A DNA stretch of 64,000 nt. Source: Muribaculaceae bacterium. Lineage in GTDB: Bacteria > Bacteroidota > Bacteroidia > Bacteroidales > Muribaculaceae. Shown piece after piece: positions 1-8,531 of this stretch. The translations under genes were made by a program, and so were the position numbers. Each line of letters begins with the position of its first letter. Position 1 is the first letter of the stretch. The DNA lies in contig JAFSPZ010000049.1 of assembly GCA_017451225.1 (NCBI GenBank), positions 1 to 64,000 of the forward strand, written 5' to 3'. Under the pieces are notes generated by a model that saw only the letters and a list, made by a program, of their open reading frames with translations, made no database searches and was not told where the DNA came from.

Positions 1-112
1 AGGCTACCGTGCTGTCGAGCTCAATGTGTAGTCCGTCAACGTCAGATGGCGCAATTTGGATAAGAATGTCGCCCGACTCAAGAGTGCCGGCCATTGCATT
101 TTTTAGTTCCAT
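1..112 (-). CDS. citD: Citrate lyase acyl carrier protein (gamma subunit), 5' part
   Basis: Only the first 37 codons are in the window; the gene runs leftward past base 1. The start ATG is at 112. The peptide MELKNAMAGTLESGD (residues 1-15) has the AGTLES motif of CitD. In this family the serine of LES carries the phosphoribosyl-dephospho-CoA prosthetic group; here it is Ser13 (Ser14 in Klebsiella). CitD is the acyl carrier of citrate lyase, which splits citrate into oxaloacetate and acetate in the cytoplasm. The gene has its own promoter at 190-220 and is separated from ackA by a terminator, so it probably opens a cit operon outside the window. Acetate handling next door (ackA, pta) fits. 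The identification rests on a short but distinctive N-terminus. Confidence 0.85.
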   Translation of the reverse strand, partial: MELKNAMAGTLESGDILIQIAPSDVDGLHIELDSTVA

Positions 113-189
113 CAGGTTCGTTTTTGGTTTTAATGTTGTTTTAAAAAATATTGTTTCAAGATAAATAATATTTGCTATTAAAAAGCAAG

Positions 190-220
190 CAAATGTAGCT
201 ATATTTTTGGAACTGACAAA
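190..220 (-). promoter_or_regulatory. Bacteroidetes-type promoter for citD
   Basis: Read on the minus strand, a -7 box TACATTTG (197-190) is preceded by TTTG (220-217) with a 19-base spacer. This fits the Bacteroidetes consensus TTTG/N19-21/TAnnTTTG. The predicted start of transcription is near 183, giving a leader of about 70 bases before citD. Confidence 0.6.
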
Positions 221-404
221 AGTTTTTCATTGAAAAAAAAGCCTGAAACACATTTATTTAAAACAATTTCACGATTAAAAAAATGAGAAGAAAAAACAAC
301 CTTTTATAGTTTTTGTTGTTATGGTTTCACTTTGTTGCAAAGTGTGGAAAAATGATTGATTTGTTAATAAAATAGCATTTAATTATTATAAATCGTAAAA
401 TAAG
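221..404. other. AT-rich intergenic spacer between ackA terminator and citD promoter
   Basis: Together with its flanks this makes a gap of 365 bases without a convincing gene. The only marked element is a perfect 7-base inverted repeat with a 3-base loop, CACTTTG-TTG-CAAAGTG, at 328-344. It could be an operator for the citrate genes, but nothing shows which protein would bind. I see no RNA gene here. Confidence 0.4.
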
Positions 405-442
405 AAAGTGGACAAATTCCAAAGCGAATTTGCCCACTTTTT
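405..442 (-). terminator. Terminator downstream of ackA
   Basis: A 15-base stem (405-419 with 426-440, including one G-T pair) closes a 6-base loop, with T-rich sequence on both sides. On the minus strand it lies 36 bases past the ackA stop codon. It separates the pta-ackA transcript from citD. Confidence 0.75.
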
Positions 443-477
443 GTTAGTGTTTTTTCTTTATCGGTGAGGACCTATGG

Positions 478-1686
478 TTATGGCTCACGTCCCTCGATAA
501 TAGCCTCGGTGTCGCGTGCAATCATATACTCCTCGTCGGTCATGACAACAACAACTTTCACCTTGCTGTCGGGTGTGCTGATTTCGCCCTCTTTTCCACG
601 CCATAGTTTGTCATTGAGCTCCTCGTCGATTTTCACTCCAAGGTACTCAAGGTTGCGGCACAAGTTGCGACGGGTAGGGGTCTGGTTCTCGCCAACTCCA
701 CCAGTGAATGCGATGATGTCCACACCGTTGAGCTCAGCAGCATAAGCACCTATGTATTTCAAGATGCGCAGCTCATACATGTCCATTGCGAGTTGAGCGA
801 TAGGGTTGCCCTTGTCGATCTCGTCACAAATCTCACGCATGTCGCTTGAAATGCCAGTGATACCAAGCACACCGCTCTCCTTGTTGACGATGCGCATCAA
901 GTCCTTGGCAGTGAGGTTGTACTTCTCCATAAGGAAGATGAGAGCGCCTGGGTCAACATCGCCACTGCGAGTTCCCATCATCAAACCCTCGGTAGGAGTG
1001 AGGCCCATTGAAGTGTCGATGCTCTTGCCGTTCTTGATAGCCGAGATGCTAGCTCCATTGCCAATGTGGCAGCAGATGATTTTCTTGTCTTGCCAGTCGG
1101 TACCCAGCATTTCGCACACGCGGCGCGAAACGAAGCGGTGGCTAGTTCCGTGGAAACCATAGCGGCGTACGTGGTCCTCCTCATAGTACTTCATTGGAAG
1201 AGGGTAGAGGTAGGCGTACTTTGGCATGGTCTGGTGGAATGCAGTGTCGAACACAGCAACCTGTGGCACGTTGGGAAGCACCTTGGTGATAGCGTCGATG
1301 CCAGCCATGTTCACGGGGTTGTGAAGTGGTGCGATGTTGTAGCACTCTTTAATCATGTCCTTCACCTCATCGGTGATGAGCATACTCTTGTTGAACTTCT
1401 CGCCTCCATGCACTACACGATGTCCTACAGCGTCAATCTCGTCAAAGCCCTTGATGCAGCCATACTCGGGGTTTATAAGCGCATCGAGAATGGCCTTGAT
1501 AGCTCCGTCGTGATTGATGAGACCCAGGTCAACGTTCTTCTTACCGTCCTCGAGTTTCATCTTGATGAAAGCGTCGGGCAGACCAATTTTCTCTACTCCA
1601 CCCTCGGCAAGGATGGTGTTGCTTTTTACCTCGATGAGTTTGTACTTGGCAGAGCTACTGCCACAGTTGAGCACTAGAATGTTCAT
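478..1686 (-). CDS. ackA: Acetate kinase
   Basis: A 402-residue cytoplasmic enzyme that makes ATP and acetate from acetyl phosphate and ADP. The length is typical of AckA. The N-terminal NCGSSSAKYKL (residues 7-17) is the ASKHA-fold phosphate loop; the RYGFHGTSHR signature lies near residues 178-187 and the GTRSGDVDPG segment near 240. The C-terminal FTGGVGEN motif completes the nucleotide site. It lies 113 bases downstream of pta on the same strand, so the two probably form one transcript (acetyl-CoA to acetyl phosphate to acetate). That transcript ends at the hairpin at 405-442. No anomalies seen. Confidence 0.97.
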   Translation of the reverse strand: MNILVLNCGSSSAKYKLIEVKSNTILAEGGVEKIGLPDAFIKMKLEDGKKNVDLGLINHDGAIKAILDALINPEYGCIKGFDEIDAVGHRVVHGGEKFNKSMLITDEVKDMIKECYNIAPLHNPVNMAGIDAITKVLPNVPQVAVFDTAFHQTMPKYAYLYPLPMKYYEEDHVRRYGFHGTSHRFVSRRVCEMLGTDWQDKKIICCHIGNGASISAIKNGKSIDTSMGLTPTEGLMMGTRSGDVDPGALIFLMEKYNLTAKDLMRIVNKESGVLGITGISSDMREICDEIDKGNPIAQLAMDMYELRILKYIGAYAAELNGVDIIAFTGGVGENQTPTRRNLCRNLEYLGVKIDEELNDKLWRGKEGEISTPDSKVKVVVVMTDEEYMIARDTEAIIEGREP

Positions 1687-1799
1687 AATCAGATTGTTAT
1701 TATTCGTTTATCGTTTATGGTTTATCGTTTATTGAAGTAGAAGCTGAGAATAAGATTCTTGTTCTCTTGTTCTCTTGTCTTCTTGTCTTCTTATCCTCT

Positions 1800-2813
1800 T
1801 TATTGTTTCTTGCTGATAGCCTGGTTGCAGGTAAGGAGGATTGTCTTGTAAACATCGTCGGGCGAGCATCCACGAGAGAGGTCATTAACAGGAGCACCAA
1901 GTCCTTGAAGAACTGGACCTACTGCAGTTGCGCCAGCAAGACGCTGAACAAGTTTATAGGCAATGTTTCCAACCTCAAGATTGGGGAATACGAGGACGTT
2001 AGCCTTGCCGGCAATGTCGCTACCTGGAGCCTTTGAAGCACCTACGCTGGGCACGATTGCAGCATCGGCTTGCAGTTCACCGTCAATCTTCATGTCAGGG
2101 TTCATCTCACGAGCTAAGCGCAGAGCCTCGGTAACTTTGTCAACTCTCTCATGGCTTGCGCTGCCCTTAGTTGAGAAGCTGAGCATAGCCACTTTGGGGT
2201 CGATGCCAGCGATATCGCGAGCTGTCTTCTCAGTGAGGACTGCAGTCTGAGCTAGCTGGCTTGCGTCAGGATCGGGGATAACGGCACAGTCGGCAAACAC
2301 CATTGTTCCGTTCTCTCCGTAGGGGCTACCCTCGGGAAGGAGCATGATGAAAGCACCTGACACAGCACTTACGCCAGGAGCGGTTTTAAGCACTTGGAAT
2401 GCTGCGCGCAGCACGTTGCCAGTAGTGTTCTCGGCACCGGCCACTTGGGCATCGGCATCGCCATTCTTAATAAGAAGGCAACCCAGATAAAGAGGGTCGG
2501 CTGCAGTAACACGTGCCTGCTCGATAGTCATACCTTTCTTTTTGCGTAGCTCTTGAAGCAACAGAGCATAGGGTTCAAGCTCATCAGCAATAGCTGGGTT
2601 GATGAATGTTGCTTTCTCGATGTTGTTGAAGCCTAGCTCATTGGCTTTAGCAACGATTTCGTTCTTGTCGCCAATGAGGATGACATTAGCAGCACCTCGC
2701 TCAATTACGAGATTGGCGGCTTGCAATGTGCGTGGTTCAAAACTTTCGGGTAATACTAAGCGTTGCGGAGTGGCAATCGCTTTTTTCTCCAGGTCGATAA
2801 ACAGTTGTTCCAT
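1800..2813 (-). CDS. pta: Phosphate acetyltransferase
   Basis: A 337-residue single-domain Pta of the short (PTA_PTB) type, without the N-terminal DRTGG/BioD-like regions of the enterobacterial enzyme. It swaps CoA for phosphate on acetyl-CoA, giving acetyl phosphate for AckA. Family segments seen include LPESFEPRT near residue 20, AGAENTTGNVLRAAFQ near 125 and the C-terminal GLGAPVNDLSRGCSPDDV stretch, which contributes to CoA binding in this family. It is the first gene of a pta-ackA unit, with a promoter 40-70 bases upstream. Start ATG at 2813. Confidence 0.96.
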   Translation of the reverse strand: MEQLFIDLEKKAIATPQRLVLPESFEPRTLQAANLVIERGAANVILIGDKNEIVAKANELGFNNIEKATFINPAIADELEPYALLLQELRKKKGMTIEQARVTAADPLYLGCLLIKNGDADAQVAGAENTTGNVLRAAFQVLKTAPGVSAVSGAFIMLLPEGSPYGENGTMVFADCAVIPDPDASQLAQTAVLTEKTARDIAGIDPKVAMLSFSTKGSASHERVDKVTEALRLAREMNPDMKIDGELQADAAIVPSVGASKAPGSDIAGKANVLVFPNLEVGNIAYKLVQRLAGATAVGPVLQGLGAPVNDLSRGCSPDDVYKTILLTCNQAISKKQ

Positions 2814-2854
2814 TGTTTTGAGTTAATGTTTTCAAGTAGTTTTCTAATCTTTTG

Positions 2855-2885
2855 CAAAGTTACTGCAATAAGTGAAAATAACAAA
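2855..2885 (-). promoter_or_regulatory. Promoter of pta-ackA
   Basis: On the minus strand a -7 box TAACTTTG (2862-2855) lies 19 bases downstream of TTTG (2885-2882). The spacing and sequence match the Bacteroidetes housekeeping consensus. Transcription would start near 2848, about 35 bases before the pta start codon. Confidence 0.65.
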
Positions 2886-2985
2886 GAATAAAAAGAAATA
2901 TTTATTAACAAGAGCATAATATTAAATCGCCACAAGAAACTTTCTTGTAGCGATTATAAAAGTGTGCAAAAATGATACTTAGGAG

Positions 2986-3627
2986 TCACTTTGTTTGTTG
3001 TAGTCTTGTTTTAACATAATCGACAATTAGTTTGGCTGTCCCTTCAGGCCCAAGTTTCGATGAGTCGATTGAGAGGTCATAACTCTCGCTCTCTCCCCAA
3101 TGTTTGTCAGTATAAAAGTTGTAATAGTTGGCGCGAAGTTTATTCTGCTTAATTGCCATTTCTTTTGCTTCTTTCTTAGTCTTACTGTCACCACGTTTTA
3201 TAATACGTTTAATTCTGTCTTCCATAGAGGAATGAAGGAAAATACTGATTACTTGTGTCTCGTCGCGCAAGATGTAATCGGCACTTCTTCCCACTATCAC
3301 ACAAGAGCCTTTTTTGGCCAACTCTACCATCACTTGACTCTGTGCTTGATAAACGTTGTCTTCTTTTACAGGCTGATCACCAACGAAGAGAGCGCCACTA
3401 TAGTAACCCAAATTGAAAGACCACAACGAAGAAAAGAACTTAGGTGTTCTCTCATCGCTTGCCTCAAATATTGCAGGAGCAACTCCGCTCGATTTTGCAG
3501 CCTCAAGCAGAAGCCTCTTGTCATAATACTCTATGCCGAGCATCTTTGCTACCAACTGTCCAATTTCTCTCGCACCGCACCCAAACTGTCTACCGAGAGT
3601 AACCACAAAATTTCCTGATTTTTCCAT
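2986..3627 (-). CDS. Cytidylate kinase-like family protein
   Basis: A 213-residue protein of the AAA_26 'cytidylate kinase-like' family. The nucleotide-binding loop is the degenerate GRQFGCGAREIG (residues 12-23). YYDKRLLLEAAK follows near 34-45, and an SCVIVGRSADYIL segment lies near 107-119, as in this family. Members resemble CMP kinase, but their substrate is mostly unproven and the organism normally has a separate cmk, so I do not assign that name. It stands alone between pta and the secreted protein at 3.7-4.3 kb. A promoter-like site overlaps the 61-base gap upstream. Confidence 0.8.
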   Translation of the reverse strand: MEKSGNFVVTLGRQFGCGAREIGQLVAKMLGIEYYDKRLLLEAAKSSGVAPAIFEASDERTPKFFSSLWSFNLGYYSGALFVGDQPVKEDNVYQAQSQVMVELAKKGSCVIVGRSADYILRDETQVISIFLHSSMEDRIKRIIKRGDSKTKKEAKEMAIKQNKLRANYYNFYTDKHWGESESYDLSIDSSKLGPEGTAKLIVDYVKTRLQQTK

Positions 3628-3655
3628 GATTTGAAACGTTAGAGTTTTACAAATG

Positions 3656-3685
3656 CAAATATAGTGAAAAAAACGAAAAAAGCAA
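3656..3685 (-). promoter_or_regulatory. Possible promoter of the cytidylate-kinase-like gene
   Basis: On the minus strand TATATTTG (3663-3656) matches the -7 consensus. A weak -33 TTG lies at 3685-3683 with a 19-base spacer. The predicted start is about 20 bases before the gene, and the site sits directly after the upstream gene's stop codon. Confidence 0.45.
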
Positions 3686-3688
3686 CAC

Positions 3689-4348
3689 TTATTCTTCTAA
3701 AATCTCGACATCTATGCTGAATGCATCGCTATCGTCTATTTTATCATCCTCTTTAGGTTCAGTCCTAACAACCTTGGGATGAAGCAAGTCGCATCCGTTC
3801 ACAATATTTTCCCTGACTTTAATGAAACGCCTGCGCTCGTCATAACTGGCTCTATAGTGGGTGGGAGACATCTCCACCATGTCTTCGGCATACTCAAAGG
3901 TCCTTTCAAAAATAACGTTTTTTCTTCTCTCTTTTTTAAAATAAGACTTAAGCAATTTGTTGTTATCCTCGGTTTCAAGTAGCACAAAATGCTTTTTCTC
4001 CACTATAAGGTCGCCACGGAAAGTTACTCCTATTGTATCGAGCACGTCTTTTGAATCTATTAAAACTGATATGCCGTCACCAGCAAATTCAAGCTGAACC
4101 ACGAACACTTTGTTCTCATAGTCATCAGTAGCAATTTTCTGGGCAATCTCTACAAGCCTTGCAGTGAAGTCATATTTCTCGCTCACAAGTGTCAAGCAAG
4201 GCATTTTCAACGTGATGGTGCGTTCAGGCAACACAAATGTTGTGGTGTCGCTATAATACTTATTGAGAGTAACAGTTACATTTTCGGCATTAACACTTAG
4301 GATTGTACCGAAAACGATGAAACATATTAATACTATTCTTTTTTTCAT
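3689..4348 (-). CDS. Secreted protein of unknown function
   Basis: A 219-residue protein I do not recognise. Residues 1-21 (MKKRIVLICFIVFGTILSVNA) form a signal peptide with an A-x-A-like cleavage site before ENV, so it is exported to the periplasm or beyond. The mature part is charged, with many Asp/Glu/Lys residues, no cysteine pair pattern and no internal membrane segment. An RRKNVIFERTFEYAEDM region near residues 140-156 is notable only for its charge. The tail is acidic. It is divergent from the LRR gene, separated by a 201-base regulatory gap. A small beta-rich periplasmic protein is possible, but no family can be named. Confidence 0.7.
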   Translation of the reverse strand: MKKRIVLICFIVFGTILSVNAENVTVTLNKYYSDTTTFVLPERTITLKMPCLTLVSEKYDFTARLVEIAQKIATDDYENKVFVVQLEFAGDGISVLIDSKDVLDTIGVTFRGDLIVEKKHFVLLETEDNNKLLKSYFKKERRKNVIFERTFEYAEDMVEMSPTHYRASYDERRRFIKVRENIVNGCDLLHPKVVRTEPKEDDKIDDSDAFSIDVEILEE

Positions 4349-4488
4349 TTCTTGAATTTTAGATTTCTTTCAGCTCGCTAAGTTAGATGTTTCCAAATGA
4401 TATCGGCAAATTTTAGATATTAAAAAATGTTGAATAATGATGAATTAATCAATTAAATCGTTATTCATTTGTTTGTTTCGGTTTTTAT

Positions 4489-4504
4489 TTGCACTTTTGT
4501 GCAA
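4489..4504. repeat. Perfect inverted repeat upstream of the LRR gene
   Basis: TTGCAC-TTTT-GTGCAA is a perfect 6-base inverted repeat with a 4-base spacer, 46 bases before the LRR start codon in the divergent gap. It is not followed by a T tract on either strand in terminator position. An operator or short 5' leader hairpin is more likely. No clear -7 box was found here. Confidence 0.4.
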
Positions 4505-4549
4505 TAAAAAAGCTTTCGAGAATCTATAAAAACACTAAATCATAAAGAA

Positions 4550-6376
4550 ATGAAGGAATTATTTTCAGCTTTATTATTGATGTTGGTCACTTGCTCTACA
4601 ACATTTTCGGCTTTCGGAAGCACAACAGCACCACAAGAAGAACGACAACGTTCATTTTTGCGAGGTGATGTGCTGGATGTCAACCTTCGAGAAGCAGGCA
4701 CTTTACATGAATATCTGTCCCCTGGTGAAAGCAAGAGAGTAAGATGCATACGCTTGAGAGGAGTCATGAACGGTGACGACGCTAAGGAAATTAAGAACCT
4801 TTGCCGCCGCTCATCGGCTTGTGACGAGAATGGCCGCAGCGTTGACAACTATCTTGACCTTGAACTCGAGAATGTTAGAATTGTGGGAGGGGGCAGCTAT
4901 TCCAACCGCACTGATCATGATGCCATTGCCCGGGAAATGTTTGAGAATTGCTATTGCTTACGCTATGTTTCACTGCCACGTGACCTGCGCTCAATAGGTA
5001 GAGAAGCATTTAATGGTTGTAGCAATCTAGAGGAAGTGAGATTTATAGGACGTTGCAACATCCGCGAAATAGAAGGCGAAGCTTTCAAGGGTTGTTACAA
5101 TCTGTCTCGCATTAATCTTCCCGAATGCATCGAGACACTAGGTGACCAGTGTTTCTATGGATGCCGCAATTTGCGACACATCGACTTGCCCTCATCACTA
5201 CGCACAATAGGAAAAGAGGCGTTCAGCGACTCAGGTTTATCTAGTATAAAGATGCCATATGGCGTCACTTATATGGGCAGCAAAGCTTTCAATGGCACTA
5301 ACATCACTAGCCTATACATCCCTAGAGGAATGGAAGTTGAGAATGATAGTTTTGGAAATTTACCCAAGCTGCTTGAATTTCAAGTAGAGAGAGGAAATCG
5401 TTTCTACACAATTGAAGATGGAGTTTTATATAATAATGATGGAACAATACTGCTCTATTATCCAAATGCTAAATCCGGAGGATTCTCTGTACCAAGCGGT
5501 GTCACAACAATTAAAAATGGAGCATTTGCCAACTGCGTGGCTCTTACTTTAATCACATTCCCAACTTCACTTACCTCTATAGGAAACAATTCTTTCTATT
5601 CTTGCACATCATTGCTCAATGTTGAGATACCAAATAATGTAACATCGATAGGTCAAAACGCATTCTCGAGTTGCTCACACATGACAACCGCAACAATCGA
5701 CGCAAATATAACAGTTTTGCCATCACAATCCTTTAAAGACTGTGGCTCGCTGCAATCTATAGTACTTCCCGATGCGTTGGAAATGATTGGAGAAAAGGCC
5801 TTTGAGAATTGTAAGTCTTTGCAAAATGTGGAGTGGGGCAACTCTTTAAAAACAATCATGAAAGAAGCATTCAAGAAATGTGGATTCATCAGTCTAGAAT
5901 TTCCCAATAGCATTACAACAATGGGTGAAAACGCATTGCGCGACTGCAAGAGTCTACAATCAATCACCTTTTCCAGACTTATGAAAATTATAGAAAAAGA
6001 ACTCATGCGTGGTTGCGAGAAATTAACCAAAGTGATTCTTCCCGAGCAGCTCACAACAATAGGAGAGAACGCATTCCGTGACTGCAAGGCATTGCCTGCG
6101 ATTGAACTACCTTCTGGTATTACAACGATTAATAACAACGCATTCCGTGGCACATCACTAACCCAGTTGACTCTCCCAGAATCAATACAAACCATCGGAG
6201 ACAAGATCGTGGAGAAATGCAAGATGCAAAGCATAACTTGTCTGGCAACCGCACCTCCTGTGCTAGGTAAAATTAGCGAGAAGAAGACTCCACTTTATGT
6301 CCCGGATGGCTCAGTCGAAATCTACAAGCAATCTAAGCCATGGAAAGATTTTAAAAATATTCTACCAATCGAATAA
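4550..6376 (+). CDS. BspA-like leucine-rich-repeat secreted protein
   Basis: A 608-residue exported protein. Residues 1-23 form a signal peptide ending TTFSAFG. From about residue 130 to 590 it is built of LRR_5 (BspA/TpLRR-type) repeats of about 23 residues, with the recurring pattern IGxxAFxxCxxLxxIxLP (for example GENAFRDCKALPAIELP near 505-521). The last 30 residues (PLYVPDGSVEIYKQ) are the capping strand usual in these proteins. BspA-like proteins of Bacteroidales are surface or secreted adhesins; the ligand here cannot be inferred. No anchor or C-terminal sorting domain is seen. The next gene follows after 13 bases, so co-transcription is likely. Confidence 0.85.
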   Translation: MKELFSALLLMLVTCSTTFSAFGSTTAPQEERQRSFLRGDVLDVNLREAGTLHEYLSPGESKRVRCIRLRGVMNGDDAKEIKNLCRRSSACDENGRSVDNYLDLELENVRIVGGGSYSNRTDHDAIAREMFENCYCLRYVSLPRDLRSIGREAFNGCSNLEEVRFIGRCNIREIEGEAFKGCYNLSRINLPECIETLGDQCFYGCRNLRHIDLPSSLRTIGKEAFSDSGLSSIKMPYGVTYMGSKAFNGTNITSLYIPRGMEVENDSFGNLPKLLEFQVERGNRFYTIEDGVLYNNDGTILLYYPNAKSGGFSVPSGVTTIKNGAFANCVALTLITFPTSLTSIGNNSFYSCTSLLNVEIPNNVTSIGQNAFSSCSHMTTATIDANITVLPSQSFKDCGSLQSIVLPDALEMIGEKAFENCKSLQNVEWGNSLKTIMKEAFKKCGFISLEFPNSITTMGENALRDCKSLQSITFSRLMKIIEKELMRGCEKLTKVILPEQLTTIGENAFRDCKALPAIELPSGITTINNNAFRGTSLTQLTLPESIQTIGDKIVEKCKMQSITCLATAPPVLGKISEKKTPLYVPDGSVEIYKQSKPWKDFKNILPIE

Positions 6377-6389
6377 ATGACACGATATT

Positions 6390-7154
6390 ATGACTAACAA
6401 AATTTTAACAACATTATTAACATCATTAATATGCCTTTCATGCAACTCACAACAGGCAAAAACAACTAACAACAGTAATATAATGACACAAGACGATATT
6501 TACACCACTCAGTCAGGAAAGCAAGTGACATTCACGTTTATCAAGCACGCAAGTTTAGAAATCAAATATGATGGCATGTCAATTCAAGTGGACCCAGTGC
6601 GGCAATTACCTCCCGAAACCGACTACGCCAAGTTTGACAAAGCCAGTTTCATCTTTGTAACTCATGAACATTTTGACCATTTCGACAAGGATGCAATTGC
6701 AACTCTAAGTAATGAGAATACACAAGTCGTGCTCAACAAGCGTTGTGCCGACATGCTTGGAAGCGGCACAGCTATGAATAATGGACAGACATTGAAATTG
6801 CGTGACGACATCACAGTTGAAGCAGTGCCTGCCTACAACACAACTCCCGACCGTCAGAAGTTCCATCCTAAAGGACGTGACAACGGATATATTATTAATC
6901 TTGACGGGCTCCGCATTTATATAGCTGGCGACACCGAGGATATTCCCGAAATGAAAAATATAAAAGACATCGACATCGCATTCTTGCCCTGTAATCAGCC
7001 ATACACTATGACTCCTCAACAACTTGCAAACGCCGCACGCATGTTCAACCCCAAAGTGATTTATCCCTATCACTATAGCGACACACCAATAGAGCAAATC
7101 AACACTCTACTAAAAGACAGCAGTATCAAAGTTAAAATCAGAGCAATGAAATAA
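6390..7154 (+). CDS. Metallo-beta-lactamase-fold hydrolase, UlaG-like, putative lipoprotein
   Basis: A 254-residue MBL-fold protein. The metal motif HEHFDH (HxHxDH, about residues 91-96) is present, with further ligands in AGDTED near 175 and YPYHYSD near 226-232. This is the domain arrangement of UlaG/YtnP-like hydrolases. The chosen ATG adds an N-terminal stretch ending SLICLSC (about residues 12-18), which looks like a lipoprotein signal with Cys18. A shorter cytoplasmic form could start at the Met at about residue 32 (MTQDDIYTT). The substrate is unknown. It lies directly behind the LRR gene and ends before a bidirectional terminator. Confidence 0.85.
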   Translation: MTNKILTTLLTSLICLSCNSQQAKTTNNSNIMTQDDIYTTQSGKQVTFTFIKHASLEIKYDGMSIQVDPVRQLPPETDYAKFDKASFIFVTHEHFDHFDKDAIATLSNENTQVVLNKRCADMLGSGTAMNNGQTLKLRDDITVEAVPAYNTTPDRQKFHPKGRDNGYIINLDGLRIYIAGDTEDIPEMKNIKDIDIAFLPCNQPYTMTPQQLANAARMFNPKVIYPYHYSDTPIEQINTLLKDSSIKVKIRAMK

Positions 7155-7172
7155 AATATATAAGCTAAAAAC

Positions 7173-7216
7173 AAACCCTGCCCAAATAACAATTTGAGCA
7201 GGGTTTTATTTTTGGG
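7173..7216. terminator. Bidirectional terminator between the MBL gene and nqrF
   Basis: A hairpin, CCCTGC-c-CAAAT / ATTTG-a-GCAGGG with a 4-base loop, spans about 7177-7203. It is followed by TTTTATTTTT on the plus strand and, read from the minus strand, by TTTGTTTTTAG. It can end both convergent transcripts. Confidence 0.8.
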
Positions 7217-7229
7217 GGTTGATAAAAGT

Positions 7230-8516
7230 TTATCCAAAGTTGTCGTAGTGAATTGAACTTGGGTCAACGCCGCACTTGTCGAGGACCTCGTTAACAGTCT
7301 TGCTCATCATAGCAGGTCCGCACATGTAGTACTCGCAGTCTTCAGGGGCCTCGTGGTCCTTAAGGTAGGTCTCATACATAACAGGGGCAATGAAACCAGC
7401 AGTATACTTCACTCCAGCCTCGTCGGCTACTGGATCGGGACAGTCCAGCGCTAAGTGGAAGTGGAAGTTGGGATACTCCTTCTCAATCTCAAGGAAGTCT
7501 TCAAGATAAAACACCTCGCTCAGTGAGCGTGCACCATAGAAGTAATGCATCTCGCGGTCACGAGTGTGTAGAGTCTTGGTCATATGCATGATTTGTGCAC
7601 GTAATGGAGCCATACCAGCGCCACCGCCAACCCAAATCATCTCCTTCTTACTGTCAAAGATAGGATGGAAGTCACCGTAAGGGCCACTCATTATCACCTT
7701 GTCGCCAGGCTTGAGGGTGAATATATAGGATGATGCAATACCAGGGCTCACATCCATGAAGCCTGTTTGTGGTTTAGGCTTGAATGGGGGAGTGGCAATA
7801 CGCACTGTCAGCATGAATCGGTCACCTTCGGCTGGATAGTTTGCCATTGAATAAGCCCTCACGGTCTCCTCGGTGTTCTTGCACTTGAGCGAGAACATGT
7901 CATATTTCTCCCAAGTGGGCAAATAGTCGCCAAGCGATTCCTTATCAATGTCTACATTATAGTCCATCTCATAGGTTGGAATCTTTATTTGAGCATAAGA
8001 GCCAGGAATAAAGTCCATGTGCTCACCTTCAGGCAAAGCAACAATAAACTCCTTGATGAACGACGACACGAGCTTGTTGCTCACTACGGTACATTCATAC
8101 TCCTTAACTTCGAGAACTGAGTCTGGAACCTGAACTTTCATGTTGTCTTTCACTTTCACCTGGCATCCTAATCGCCAATGGTCTTGCTGTTCTTTGCGTG
8201 AGAAATGAACAGTCTCGGTGGGTAGTATATCGCCACCACCCTCAAGCACCTGAATCTTGCATTGACCGCAGCTTCCCTTGCCACCACATGCGCTTGAAAG
8301 CATCACACCGCCTTCGTGCAAGCTGTTAAGCAGTGACTTACCACTTTCAATCTCAATTTCCTTCTTGCCATCGTTGATACTGATTTTCACCTTGCCCGAA
8401 GCCACAAGATAATGTCTCGCCAGCAGCAGGATAACCACAAGTAATAGAGTGAGCACCAAGAAAATGACAGCGCTCGACATTACAGTTAATGTTGAATTTA
8501 CTTCTAATATCATCAT
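7230..8516 (-). CDS. nqrF: Na+-translocating NADH:quinone reductase subunit F
   Basis: A 428-residue electron-entry subunit. One N-terminal membrane segment (about residues 12-35) is followed by a 2Fe-2S ferredoxin domain with Cys cluster SACGGKGSCGQC (residues about 75-86) and a further Cys in RLGCQ. A ferredoxin-reductase FAD domain follows (RAYSMANYP near 222), then the NADH domain (GGGAGMAPLRAQ near 300 and YYMCGPAMM near 400). It oxidises NADH and passes electrons through FAD and 2Fe-2S into the complex. It is the last gene of nqrABCDEF. Two adjacent ATGs (8516 and 8513) are possible starts. Confidence 0.97.
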   Translation of the reverse strand: MMILEVNSTLTVMSSAVIFLVLTLLLVVILLLARHYLVASGKVKISINDGKKEIEIESGKSLLNSLHEGGVMLSSACGGKGSCGQCKIQVLEGGGDILPTETVHFSRKEQQDHWRLGCQVKVKDNMKVQVPDSVLEVKEYECTVVSNKLVSSFIKEFIVALPEGEHMDFIPGSYAQIKIPTYEMDYNVDIDKESLGDYLPTWEKYDMFSLKCKNTEETVRAYSMANYPAEGDRFMLTVRIATPPFKPKPQTGFMDVSPGIASSYIFTLKPGDKVIMSGPYGDFHPIFDSKKEMIWVGGGAGMAPLRAQIMHMTKTLHTRDREMHYFYGARSLSEVFYLEDFLEIEKEYPNFHFHLALDCPDPVADEAGVKYTAGFIAPVMYETYLKDHEAPEDCEYYMCGPAMMSKTVNEVLDKCGVDPSSIHYDNFG

Positions 8517-8531
8517 AGTGCAAGTAGTATT

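Noticed and set aside
1066..1677. 203-codon frame opposite ackA
   Set aside because: Shadow of ackA on the other strand; no known domain. The same holds for the long antisense frames in nqrC, gyrA, htpG, dnaA, GH13 and the 29-31 kb gene.
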